A stretch of 64,000 nucleotides of DNA from the NCBI GenBank assembly GCA_018378255.1, contig JAGZXV010000005.1:5073-69072 (forward strand). The letters are read 5' to 3'. Of this stretch, positions 17,529 to 25,738 are shown one piece after another; within the stretch, counting starts at the first letter, position 1; every line of letters begins with the position of its first letter. A program made the position numbers and the translations under genes. The notes under the pieces are model-generated. The model was not told the DNA's origin, ran no database searches, and saw nothing but the letters and a program-made list of their open reading frames with translations. Origin of the DNA: Clostridiaceae bacterium. Its GTDB lineage: Bacteria; Bacillota; Clostridia; Lachnospirales; Lachnospiraceae.

Positions 17529-20429
17529 TTGAAAGAGGGTACAAAGGAGAAAAAGAAATCGGGCGCGATTCTGGCTGCATCGGCGGGGATTTTTTTGATT
17601 GCATTTTCCCTGTCCAGCTTTTTTCTTGTGCAGATTATCAGCAGGATGAACCGGAGTGCAAACCAGAACCTTCTGACTTCCAGCCGTGTAATCAGTGAGG
17701 GCTTGAACAACAAAATCATCCTTGACCGGGAACTTTTGACCACCCTGGTGGAATTGCTTGCAATGGAGCAGGAGAGTGCATTTGAGGAAACCATAAAAGA
17801 GTATGAGGAAACAACAGATTTTTTCCGTTTTTCTTATCTCAATATGGGAGGGGAAGGAATTGACAGCAGAGGCAGCAGGATTCGTTCTTCAGATCTTCTG
17901 TTTGATGAAATTGCGGTTTCCAGTGGAAAAAGCGGACTGTCGGCCCCTTATCATGGTCCCAGCGGGCGGATTCAGATAACATATCAGTGCCCGGTCATAA
18001 AAGATGGTAAACAGATAGGGGCTGTTTATGCAGACCGTATTATCAATGATTATAATCTCCCGGCTCTGTTCTCTTTCCATAATGGCCAGGGAACTGCCTA
18101 TTTGGTGGATCACAGAGGGGAGTTCATTATAAAATCCAGAGGCACTTCATCGGAATCAGATATTTACAGCTATCTGGCTAAACAGGGAAACAGTCAAGCT
18201 GTGCAGGATACGCTGCAAAATGTAATTGAAAATGGAAAAACAGGCACACTTGTTGTAATGAACGGAGGTCAGTCCTCCCTGTTAGGGTTCCTTCCGGCAG
18301 AGGAACCGGAGGGCTGCTATCTGATTACAGTTGTGCCCCGCGCAGTTCTTCAACAGGAGGCTGCGCCCATTATCGGTATGCTTTGCTGTATGTTCTTTCT
18401 GCTCTTGCTGGGGGGAATTGCCATAGCGGCTCTGTTGGCGGGAAGACAGTCCATGAAGGCGTCTGTAAAACAGAAAGAGTACCGGGAAAAATTGTTTGAA
18501 AATCTTTCTGCAAATATAGATTTTGCTTTTCTGCTTTATACACCGGCCAAGCAAAGGGTGGAACTGGTATCGAATAATCTGCCCGGGCTTCTTGGCATTA
18601 CGGCACAGCAGGTTCTGGAGAAGCCGGAACAGGTATTTGACGCCGCCGGAGTGCCGGGAGAGGATTCTGTAAGGAGCAGTTTTCTGAATGGAACGATGGA
18701 AGAACAGTGTACCAGAGAAATAATGGTTGGAACCAGCCCCAATGAGGTGAGACGATGGATTGAGATTCACCTGATTCCGGCGGATAATGATCAGTATCTG
18801 GCTGTATTCCATGAAACAACAGAAGAACATAACATACGTGAGCAATTGGCGGATGCCCTGACACAGGCCCAGAACAGCAACCGGGCCAGAACGGCATTCT
18901 TTTCCTCTATGTCCCATGAAATCCGAACTCCTATGAACGGTATTGTGGGTATGACCAATATTGCACTAAAACATCTGGATGACCATGATAAAGTGGAATC
19001 TTGTTTAACTAAGATTACGGCAGCTTCGGGGCATTTGCTGGAATTGATCAATGAGGTTTTGGACATGTCCCGCATAGAGAGCGGAAGACTAAGCCTGAAA
19101 GAAGAGAGTGTAAATCTTCCTGCCATGATTGCGAATCTCATTTCATTTGTAAAACCGGACCTGGATAAAAAGAGGCAGAGCCTGTTTATGAAATCCCAGG
19201 TTCTGGAGCATGATACGGTGATCAGTGATGGGCTGCATTTGCAGAAAATACTGCTCAACCTCTTATCCAACTCAGTAAAATATACCCAGGAAGGCGGTAT
19301 GATCAGCCTGCAGATTATAGAAACTCCGATGGACGCAGACAGCATAAGAATGAGCTTTATCGTGGAAGATAATGGAATCGGCATGAGCCGCGAGTTTCTG
19401 GAACGTATATTTAATCCCTTTGAGCGGGCAGAGGACAGCCGTATGAGCCAGGTTACCGGTACGGGACTGGGACTTGCGATTACAAAGAATATAGTGGATA
19501 TGATGGGCGGTTATATCAGCGTTGAAAGCGAGCCGCATAAGGGGTCGCGTTTTACGGTGGCAATCCCTCTGAAACTGCCGGTACAGCAGGAATGGAAACT
19601 GCCGGATTTGACGGATTATTCAGCTCTTATTGTGGATGATGACCAGGGGGCCTGTGAAAGTATCTGCCTGATGCTTCAGGAGACCGGCATACATGCAGAT
19701 TGGGTTTTAAGCGGTGCAGAGGCGGTGGAGATGGCCTGGAAGGCCCATGTACTAAAGAATGATTACGGTATGATCATCATTGATGTGAGAATGCCTGGAA
19801 TGGATGGATTGGAGACAGCCAGACGGATCAGGGAACGGCTGGGCAATGATGTGCCGATCCTTCTATTATCCGCATGTGATTGGGAGAGTGTGAAGGAAGA
19901 GGCGTACCCGATAGGGATTAATGGATTCCTGGCAAAACCGATCTTTAAAGCTGAGTTTTTGGAGCGGCTGAAATATTTTATTCATGACAAAAAGGAAGAA
20001 ATACAGGAACAGAAGCTGGAATCGCCGGAACTTCTGAATGGGGTCAGAATTCTGACCGCAGAGGATAATGAACTGAACCGGGAAATCATCGTGGAACTGC
20101 TGGAAAGCAGCGGTGCTGTGGTGGACAGTGCCACGAATGGAAAAGAGGCGCTGAATTATTATTTAAACAGCAGTCCAGGTTATTACCAGATAATCCTTAT
20201 GGATGTCCATATGCCGGAAATGAACGGGCTGGAAGCGACAAAAGCGATCAGGGCCTCTAACCGGCCGGATGCTGCTGTAATACCGGTCATTGCTATGACC
20301 GCAGATGTATTTAAGGAAGATATACGCAGATGCGCGGACGCAGGTATGAATGCGCATATTGGGAAGCCTGTGGAACTGGATCTGTTATTTGGTACGATAC
20401 GGAAGTATTTAGATAAGCCGCAGAAATAG
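17529..20429 (+). CDS. Hybrid sensor histidine kinase with two receiver domains
   Basis: 966 residues from TTG 17529, placed 7 bases after GGGAGG; another TTG at 17514 would add five residues. Order: transmembrane segment (about 12-34), extracellular Cache-like domain to about 275, second transmembrane segment (IIGMLCCMFFLLLLGGIAIA), a degenerate PAS-like region, HisKA with FFSSMSHEIRTPMNGIVGM, HATPase with VEDNGIGMS and GTGLGLAITKNIVDMMGG, receiver 1 (phospho-Asp in IIDVRMPGMDG) and receiver 2 (ILMDVHMPEMNG). No HPt domain is present, so the phosphorelay partner is elsewhere. The adjacent solute-binding lipoprotein may be its ligand receptor. Confidence 0.92.
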   Translation: MKEGTKEKKKSGAILAASAGIFLIAFSLSSFFLVQIISRMNRSANQNLLTSSRVISEGLNNKIILDRELLTTLVELLAMEQESAFEETIKEYEETTDFFRFSYLNMGGEGIDSRGSRIRSSDLLFDEIAVSSGKSGLSAPYHGPSGRIQITYQCPVIKDGKQIGAVYADRIINDYNLPALFSFHNGQGTAYLVDHRGEFIIKSRGTSSESDIYSYLAKQGNSQAVQDTLQNVIENGKTGTLVVMNGGQSSLLGFLPAEEPEGCYLITVVPRAVLQQEAAPIIGMLCCMFFLLLLGGIAIAALLAGRQSMKASVKQKEYREKLFENLSANIDFAFLLYTPAKQRVELVSNNLPGLLGITAQQVLEKPEQVFDAAGVPGEDSVRSSFLNGTMEEQCTREIMVGTSPNEVRRWIEIHLIPADNDQYLAVFHETTEEHNIREQLADALTQAQNSNRARTAFFSSMSHEIRTPMNGIVGMTNIALKHLDDHDKVESCLTKITAASGHLLELINEVLDMSRIESGRLSLKEESVNLPAMIANLISFVKPDLDKKRQSLFMKSQVLEHDTVISDGLHLQKILLNLLSNSVKYTQEGGMISLQIIETPMDADSIRMSFIVEDNGIGMSREFLERIFNPFERAEDSRMSQVTGTGLGLAITKNIVDMMGGYISVESEPHKGSRFTVAIPLKLPVQQEWKLPDLTDYSALIVDDDQGACESICLMLQETGIHADWVLSGAEAVEMAWKAHVLKNDYGMIIIDVRMPGMDGLETARRIRERLGNDVPILLLSACDWESVKEEAYPIGINGFLAKPIFKAEFLERLKYFIHDKKEEIQEQKLESPELLNGVRILTAEDNELNREIIVELLESSGAVVDSATNGKEALNYYLNSSPGYYQIILMDVHMPEMNGLEATKAIRASNRPDAAVIPVIAMTADVFKEDIRRCADAGMNAHIGKPVELDLLFGTIRKYLDKPQK

Positions 20430-20440
20430 GAGGAAGTGTG

Positions 20441-21733
20441 ATGAAGGGAAAAAGATGTCTTCCGGGTATACTAATGACTCTGATCCTGTTGGGAACCGGA
20501 TGCCAAAAAGCGCAGAATGTTCCGGAATTATATCTGGAGGAAGGCATTCCTGAAACTCCGGTCGCGATTTTCACCCAGAGCGATACGGTAGCGGAGATGG
20601 TAAATGAATGCTGTAAAAGAGTATTGAATCAGGACGAAAGTACCAATATTGTTGTATACAGTGATTCCGCAGGTTTTTATGCGGATCAAGGGCTGTCGTA
20701 CAGGGAACTTCTTTTAAAGCGTCTGTCCTCGGGAACAGCGGATGATTTGTATCTGATTCCTGCGGAAGATGTGTTGGAATTTGATGAAAAGGGGTACATT
20801 TATGATTTGTCCGGCTTACAATGTGTGAAGAACTTATCCGGGGACGCGCTGATACAGAGCACTTATGAGGGAAAGGTATTTTCTCTTCCGCTGTCCTATA
20901 CATGTTTTGGATTCGTATGGAATGTTGATATGCTGAAAGAATATGGTCTTAAAGTGCCGGAGAATCTGGAGGAGTTTTTGAATGTATGTGAGAAACTGAA
21001 GGAAAATGGGATTCTCCCGTATGGCGCCAATATGGATTTTGGCTTGACGGTTCCTGTTATGTGCGCCGGACTTTATGATGTTTATCAGGGGGAGGGATCA
21101 GAGCAGAAACTGATGGCTCTGTCGGATGGTACGGACCTGATCAGCCGGTATATCGGGAAAGGGTTTGATTTCCTTCAGATGATGATTGACAAGGGCTATA
21201 TGGATCCGGAAAAAGCTCTCAATACGCGGCCCTCTGGGGATGAAGAAATGGAGTTTTTTAAAGAGGGGAACTGTGCCTTTATCTGTGCAATCTATCGGGG
21301 CCGGACCTTTGAAGGATATCCGTTTGAAATCGAGATGACACCGCTTCCCGTATTGGAAAATGGTTCTGTCTGTGTGGTGGGGGCAGATCAAAGACTGGCT
21401 GTCAACCCGGGTTCAAAAAACCTGGAAGCGGCTGTTACAATTATGGAAGCATTGGGACAGACGGAATCCCTGGATTCATTTGCTCAAAAACTAGGGAAGA
21501 TATCTTCTTCTAAAAACGCCACTGCTCCCGATATCCCTCAGGCGGATTCAATCATCGCATGTGTTGCCGGGGGAAACCAGATACCAAACCAGGATTTCCG
21601 GCTTCATTTTAATGTGTGGAATACGGTGCGGGAATTGAGCCAGCAGCTTTGCCAGGGACGGAGTGCCGCGGAGGTGTTGGCGGAGTATGATTCCAGGCAG
21701 ATGGAGGAAATTTCAGTGTATGGAAAGCAGTAG
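20441..21733 (+). CDS. Extracellular solute-binding lipoprotein (sugar ABC type)
   Basis: 430-residue protein with a short lipoprotein signal ending LILLGTGCQKAQ (Cys at about residue 19) and a family-1-like solute-binding fold: SLPLSYTCFGFVWNVDMLKEYGL, and AFICAIYRGRTFEG in the second lobe. ATG 20441 lies 6-7 bases after AGGAGGA; the GTG at 20438 is less likely. It is 11 bases after the hybrid kinase and has no permease gene with it, which suggests that it delivers ligand to the kinase rather than to a transporter. That role is inference. Confidence 0.85.
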   Translation: MKGKRCLPGILMTLILLGTGCQKAQNVPELYLEEGIPETPVAIFTQSDTVAEMVNECCKRVLNQDESTNIVVYSDSAGFYADQGLSYRELLLKRLSSGTADDLYLIPAEDVLEFDEKGYIYDLSGLQCVKNLSGDALIQSTYEGKVFSLPLSYTCFGFVWNVDMLKEYGLKVPENLEEFLNVCEKLKENGILPYGANMDFGLTVPVMCAGLYDVYQGEGSEQKLMALSDGTDLISRYIGKGFDFLQMMIDKGYMDPEKALNTRPSGDEEMEFFKEGNCAFICAIYRGRTFEGYPFEIEMTPLPVLENGSVCVVGADQRLAVNPGSKNLEAAVTIMEALGQTESLDSFAQKLGKISSSKNATAPDIPQADSIIACVAGGNQIPNQDFRLHFNVWNTVRELSQQLCQGRSAAEVLAEYDSRQMEEISVYGKQ

Positions 21734-21855
21734 TAAGGCTGTAATTGCTCTTCTGAATTCATAAATTCAATTGTGCTCATAATGCATAATAAAGTCCGGT
21801 ATAAGATCTCTTTTGTTTCGTGTACTGCTGTCTCTTTAAAAAAAACATGTTCCAT
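21604..21855 (-). CDS. Small convergent ORF with a strong ribosome site, doubtful
   Basis: 83-codon ORF beginning MEHVFFKETAVHETKEILYR, with AGGAGG 7 bases before the ATG on the minus strand. The first 40 codons lie in otherwise empty sequence; the rest runs antisense into the end of the solute-binding protein gene. I recognise no family and see no good -35/-10 pair. It may be a small protein, a decayed gene end or chance. Confidence 0.25.
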   Translation of the reverse strand: MEHVFFKETAVHETKEILYRTLLCIMSTIEFMNSEEQLQPYYCFPYTEISSICLESYSANTSAALRPWQSCWLNSRTVFHTLK

Positions 21856-22036
21856 CCAATAACCTCCTATCTGTATACTCCATGCTTTGAGGAGAACCGG
21901 CGGTATTTTATAAATTTTGATTCCCTTAGCGCCGGGATGCGGTTATAATACGTTCATAAGGAAATAAATGGTATGGCCGCCGGGGCGGCAAAACTGTATA
22001 TAACCTTACAGACAGCGGAAAGGAATTGATAATAAT
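21734..22036. other. Intergenic region before the DUF4317 gene
   Basis: 303 bases. Apart from the doubtful minus-strand ORF start, I see a TATAAT at 21944-21949 that could serve the DUF4317 gene, but no -35 box at proper spacing. There is no clear terminator for the solute-binding gene. Confidence 0.5.
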
Positions 22037-22660
22037 ATGATAAACAGAGAAGACATGCTGGAGCTGACTAGGCGGATGACTCCTGCCCGGTCCTCTATTG
22101 CGAGGATTGCGGGCTGCTATGTGGATAAAGACGGGGATTTTGACGGCAGTTTTAATACGAACTTTCTTAAATTATCATTGTCGGAGCGGACAAAGCAGAT
22201 TAAGACAGCCAAAACGATTCTCTTTTCAGATACAAATGTGAATTTAAAAAAGTATGAATTGACTCCGGAAATGAGGAAACCGGGCAGTATGTGGCAGCTC
22301 CTCATGGCCATGAACGAATGTGGATTGAAAAATGACGCGCTGCTGGATACATTTTATGATATTGTGATGGAGAAATACCCCCAGGGGCAGGATTACGCGA
22401 TTCTGGTTTTCCATGGCCGTTACGATATTCCTGTAAAGGCTTCTGATAAGGAAAGTTTGTGGGATTCAGAGGAAGTGTATGAATATATGATCTGCGCTGT
22501 CTGTCCGCTCGTTGGGGAATATGAGCCGGGGAATCCGGAGTGCGGGTTTTTATTCCCTGCATTCACTGACAGGAGCGGGGATTTAAACCATATTAATGTG
22601 TTTCAGAAGGATGAAAAACGGCCCTGCAGGGAGCTGTTGGATATCTTGGGGCTGGTTTAG
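22037..22660 (+). CDS. Short DUF4317 family protein
   Basis: 207 residues. INREDMLELTRRMTPARSSI followed by ARIAGCYVDKDGDFDGSFN and SEEVYEYMICAVCPL are characteristic of DUF4317, a Firmicutes family of unknown function. Family members I know are about 380-400 residues; this one ends after the segment GFLFPAFTDRSGDLN, so it corresponds to the N-terminal half only. A normal stop and a terminator follow soon, so it could be a natural short form or a truncated gene. It is transcribed separately from the following operon. Confidence 0.8.
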   Translation: MINREDMLELTRRMTPARSSIARIAGCYVDKDGDFDGSFNTNFLKLSLSERTKQIKTAKTILFSDTNVNLKKYELTPEMRKPGSMWQLLMAMNECGLKNDALLDTFYDIVMEKYPQGQDYAILVFHGRYDIPVKASDKESLWDSEEVYEYMICAVCPLVGEYEPGNPECGFLFPAFTDRSGDLNHINVFQKDEKRPCRELLDILGLV

Positions 22661-22723
22661 CTGATGGAGACGGCTTGGTATATGCAGTGGCGGGGGACTA
22701 AAAAGGGTGATTCATTCGATTGG

Positions 22724-22758
22724 ACCGGCGGCAGAGAGAGTTCTGCCGCCGGTTTTTT
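22724..22758 (+). terminator. Intrinsic terminator of the DUF4317 gene
   Basis: ACCGGCGGCAGA (22724-22735) and TCTGCCGCCGGT (22742-22753) form a GC-rich stem followed by a T-run to 22758. Confidence 0.93.
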
Positions 22759-22797
22759 GTATGGTTACATTTTTTTATAATAAATTGTAAAAAGTAC

Positions 22798-22826
22798 TTG
22801 CATTTTAATTACTACTGTAGTATATT
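22798..22826 (+). promoter_or_regulatory. Promoter of the Hsp70-AAA operon with palindromic operator in the spacer
   Basis: TTGCAT (22798-22803) and TATATT (22821-22826) are separated by exactly 17 bases. The palindrome TACTACTGTAGTA (22810-22822) fills the spacer and touches the -10 box, the classic position for a repressor site. The transcript would start about 45 bases before the first gene. The repressor is unknown; the HTH protein at 25226 is one candidate. Confidence 0.75.
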
Positions 22827-22881
22827 AATTATAACAACAAAAACAACTGCTTCAGCTCATATAATTGGGGGTATTTTAATT

Positions 22882-24015
22882 ATGAAGGTAAGTAGAAAAG
22901 AACGCAGTATCGTAAAGGAATATTCAAACAGATTGAAACTTCTGTCAAATGCTGATTTGGGAATACGGGAAAATTTGTTGAATATGTATAGGAACAGCTG
23001 CACAGATGTTCCGGAAGAGGAAGCAGAAAAGGCTGTGGACGATATTTTACGCGGAATTCTCGACTTTAATGAGGGCGTCAGCGCATATGTAAAGAACGAA
23101 ACGGAAGCTGTACTGGAGGTAATTGATAAGCAGATTGGAGAAAAAAGCAGGGAGGAGAGATATACTACTTATTGTAATATTGCTGTAGCAATTAAAGCCA
23201 TGGATCAAAAGGTCTTCAGTGAATTATTAGGACCGGAAAAGTTTTGTGCAGAAGAAGCTTTTGAATCCCTTTTTTATTCCGATATGAAATGCGGGGGAGA
23301 TGTTACGGATGAGATGATTGAGGAAGCGCAGCAGATGATGATATCCGCATTGGAAACTTCCGTCATTTCATTAAATGATATTGAGGGGCTGAAAAATATC
23401 CCTGAAGATATGGCTGAGGAGTATATACGGGAATTCGCTGTTGAAGAATGGTCTTTGGAAGAGAGAAAAGCTTATTTATCCCTGGCGGCTTATCTGGCGT
23501 ATAGAGACGGAAAGATATTTGCAGATCAGGAAGAGGCCCGGGACGCAGTAAATCCTTATTACTGGGCAGTATCAATTGCCGCAGATCTGGAAGCTGAGAA
23601 AACCATCCATAATGCATTGAAAGGCAATACTACCTGGGAAATGGCTATGAAGGTGATTCGGGCAATCGGATGCATTGCATTATCACTCACCGTATGTATT
23701 GTGGACACCGGACTATTGCTGGTGACGTTAGGGCTTATGTTCTCAGCTGCCGGTGTATTTTCTTTCTTTGCCATAGGGCTGCTTGGATATGGATTGATAT
23801 TTGCTTTTCTGTATTTGGAAGTCGTATTAGAAGACGGTTACACAGCCAGCTGTGAATTTATTAAAAGATATGTTGAAGATAATTATGAGAGAATTCAGGA
23901 TGGCATTCAGAATGTATATCAATTTATAAAAAATAAAATAACAGCCGGCTATCTTATCATATCCGGTAGTAATGGCAGCAATGTATCAGTTAAACCACAG
24001 GTTGGTACCAAGTAA
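22882..24015 (+). CDS. Helical membrane protein of unknown function, paralogue 1
   Basis: 377 residues from ATG 22882, ten bases after GGGGG; the longer frame from 22720 runs back through the terminator and promoter and is rejected. The cytoplasmic-looking N-terminal 250 residues are helical and acidic, opening KVSRKERSIVKEYSNRLK, with a conserved SLEERKAYLSLAAYLAYRDG. Residues of about 253-318 hold two to three transmembrane helices, followed by a short amphipathic tail (DNYERIQDGIQNVYQFIKNK). The next gene encodes a close paralogue. First gene of the ten-gene operon. I recognise no named family. Confidence 0.85.
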   Translation: MKVSRKERSIVKEYSNRLKLLSNADLGIRENLLNMYRNSCTDVPEEEAEKAVDDILRGILDFNEGVSAYVKNETEAVLEVIDKQIGEKSREERYTTYCNIAVAIKAMDQKVFSELLGPEKFCAEEAFESLFYSDMKCGGDVTDEMIEEAQQMMISALETSVISLNDIEGLKNIPEDMAEEYIREFAVEEWSLEERKAYLSLAAYLAYRDGKIFADQEEARDAVNPYYWAVSIAADLEAEKTIHNALKGNTTWEMAMKVIRAIGCIALSLTVCIVDTGLLLVTLGLMFSAAGVFSFFAIGLLGYGLIFAFLYLEVVLEDGYTASCEFIKRYVEDNYERIQDGIQNVYQFIKNKITAGYLIISGSNGSNVSVKPQVGTK

Positions 24016-24053
24016 AAGGGCCAGCCGGCTATTAAAAACGGAGGTATTTAATT

Positions 24054-25175
24054 ATGACAATCAACAGAAAAGAACGCAGCATTTTAAAAGAATATTCAGA
24101 CAAACTGAAACCTATGGTGAATCCTGATTTAAGTGTGAGGGAGAATTTGCTGAACATGTATATGGACTGTTATACGGATGTTACGGAGACAGAGGCAGGA
24201 GAAATTATTGACAATATTTTAAAGGGAATTTCAGACTTTGACCAGGGGCTCAGCGCTTATACACAGAACGGATTAGAGGCTGTCCTTGAAAAAATTGAAC
24301 AGGATCAGGAAGAAAAAACTCCGGCGGAGCGTTATGCGGCTTACTGTAATATGACCATAGCCATAAAGACCATGGATCAGAGAGTATTGAGCTCCCTGTT
24401 GGGACCGGATAAATTCCAGGCAGATGATGCACTGGAAGAGTTGTTTCAAACGGGTGTTGACTGTGAGGCCGTAGTTACGGAAGAGATGGTTGAGGAAGCA
24501 AAGGGGCAGATGATTCTGGCACTGGAAAGTTCCGTGATCTCTTTAAATGACATTGAACGGCTGAAGAATCTGCCGGAAGACAGTGCACAAGAGTATATCA
24601 GGGAGTTTGCTGTAGAAGGATGGTCTTTGGAAGAGAAAAAAGCATATCTGTCCCTGGCTGCGTATCTTGCATATCAGGACGGAAAGCTTTTACCGGAAGA
24701 AGAAGAGGAGGCAGACCCTTATCTGTGGGCAGTTGCAGTTGCGGCCACAGTAGAAACCGAAAAAACCATTCATGATGCGCTGAAGGGTAATATCGCATGG
24801 GAGGCAGCGGCTTTTACATTAAAGGCAATCGGATGTGTGGCACTGACAATTGCGGTATGCTCGCTGACCATTTATTCTCTGTGTCTGTTTTTGGAAATTC
24901 TGTTTACCACCAGCAGTCTAATTGGCGCGCTGCTGGTAGGAACCATCGGTTTATATATACTCTGCTCCTTCTGCGATGCCCTGGTAGGAACCATCGGCAT
25001 TTATTGGAGAGGTTTTGATCATGTTAAGACTTTTGCCGAAAATAATTACGGTGTTGTTTTGGAAGGAATTCAGAAGGCATACGAGTTTATTAAAAGTAAA
25101 GTAACTGCCGGATATCTCTATATGAGAAACGCTGTTAACAGCTCCATTTCCAATAAATCCCATGTTACCGTTTAA
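24054..25175 (+). CDS. Helical membrane protein of unknown function, paralogue 2
   Basis: 373 residues, alignable end to end by eye with the preceding gene: NRKERSILKEYSDKL against SRKERSIVKEYSNRL, LSVRENLLNMYMDCYTDV against LGIRENLLNMYRNSCTDV, ISLNDIERLKNLPED against ISLNDIEGLKNIPED, SLAAYLAYQDGK against SLAAYLAYRDGK. The same transmembrane block lies near the C-terminus (about 260-325), then a tail ending in a serine-rich stretch. Divergence is greatest inside the membrane helices. Starts 38 bases after its sister with GGAGG in front. Confidence 0.85.
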   Translation: MTINRKERSILKEYSDKLKPMVNPDLSVRENLLNMYMDCYTDVTETEAGEIIDNILKGISDFDQGLSAYTQNGLEAVLEKIEQDQEEKTPAERYAAYCNMTIAIKTMDQRVLSSLLGPDKFQADDALEELFQTGVDCEAVVTEEMVEEAKGQMILALESSVISLNDIERLKNLPEDSAQEYIREFAVEGWSLEEKKAYLSLAAYLAYQDGKLLPEEEEEADPYLWAVAVAATVETEKTIHDALKGNIAWEAAAFTLKAIGCVALTIAVCSLTIYSLCLFLEILFTTSSLIGALLVGTIGLYILCSFCDALVGTIGIYWRGFDHVKTFAENNYGVVLEGIQKAYEFIKSKVTAGYLYMRNAVNSSISNKSHVTV

Positions 25176-25225
25176 GGTGATTGGATGAAAACAATGGAAT
25201 TTGATGCGAATGGAAGGGAAGGATC

Positions 25226-25720
25226 ATGAATAAGAAATATACGGTAACGCAGGCAATTGATTTTTTAAATAACAAATTTTCAGGCTATGCGCCGAAAAAC
25301 GAGGAGACATTACGGCGTGCTATCCGAAGCGGAAAATTGAAAGCGGAAATCAGGAGAGGAAAAGAGGGAAGTTTGATTGATGAAGAAGATCTTTTAGCAT
25401 ACGGACGAAGCTACGCTTTGAGGCTGCAGGTTTCCAATACGGATTTTGCTGCGGCGAAGGCAGGAGGGACTCAACTGGAAACAGGAGAGTCCCCTAAACG
25501 CTTTGTTGAGATTGTAAAAGAGGTTCAGGAAAACAGAACTATGGATTTTATGGAATATAAGATACGGCTGATGGAAGAGAGAAGCAAATGGGCGTCTAAG
25601 GAAGGGGGACTGAGGGCGGAAATTCAAAAGCTGCAGATAGAATTGGACGAATGCCGGATGGAACTGGATTTATTCGAAAAAGAGATATCAGCCGGAGAGT
25701 ATTATACGGCAGATAAATGA
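25226..25720 (+). CDS. Small HTH (excisionase-like) protein with coiled-coil tail
   Basis: 164 residues. The N-terminal 70 residues resemble the MerR/excisionase-type winged helix: KYTVTQAIDFLNNKF, ETLRRAIRSGKLKAEIRRGK and SLIDEEDLLAYGRS. The second half is a charged helical stretch (EYKIRLMEERSKWASKEG, EIQKLQIELDECRMELDLF) likely to form a coiled coil. It could autoregulate the operon through the promoter palindrome, or act as an adaptor. No integrase is nearby, so it is unlikely to be a true excisionase. ATG follows AAGGGAAGGATC. Confidence 0.75.
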   Translation: MNKKYTVTQAIDFLNNKFSGYAPKNEETLRRAIRSGKLKAEIRRGKEGSLIDEEDLLAYGRSYALRLQVSNTDFAAAKAGGTQLETGESPKRFVEIVKEVQENRTMDFMEYKIRLMEERSKWASKEGGLRAEIQKLQIELDECRMELDLFEKEISAGEYYTADK

Positions 25721-25738
25721 TAAAGGGGGAATTGATCT

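Noticed and set aside
9483..21733. Genomic island integrated at the tRNA-Arg gene
   Set aside because: I see no integrase and no repeated tRNA 3' end downstream, and the tRNA is closed by its own terminator.
22720..22881. Upstream extension of the first membrane protein
   Set aside because: That frame runs through the DUF4317 terminator and the operon promoter; the real ribosome site is at 22867-22871.
25226..25720. Phage or element excisionase
   Set aside because: No integrase or other mobility gene is near, and the gene is embedded in a co-directional operon with a coiled-coil extension not typical of excisionases.
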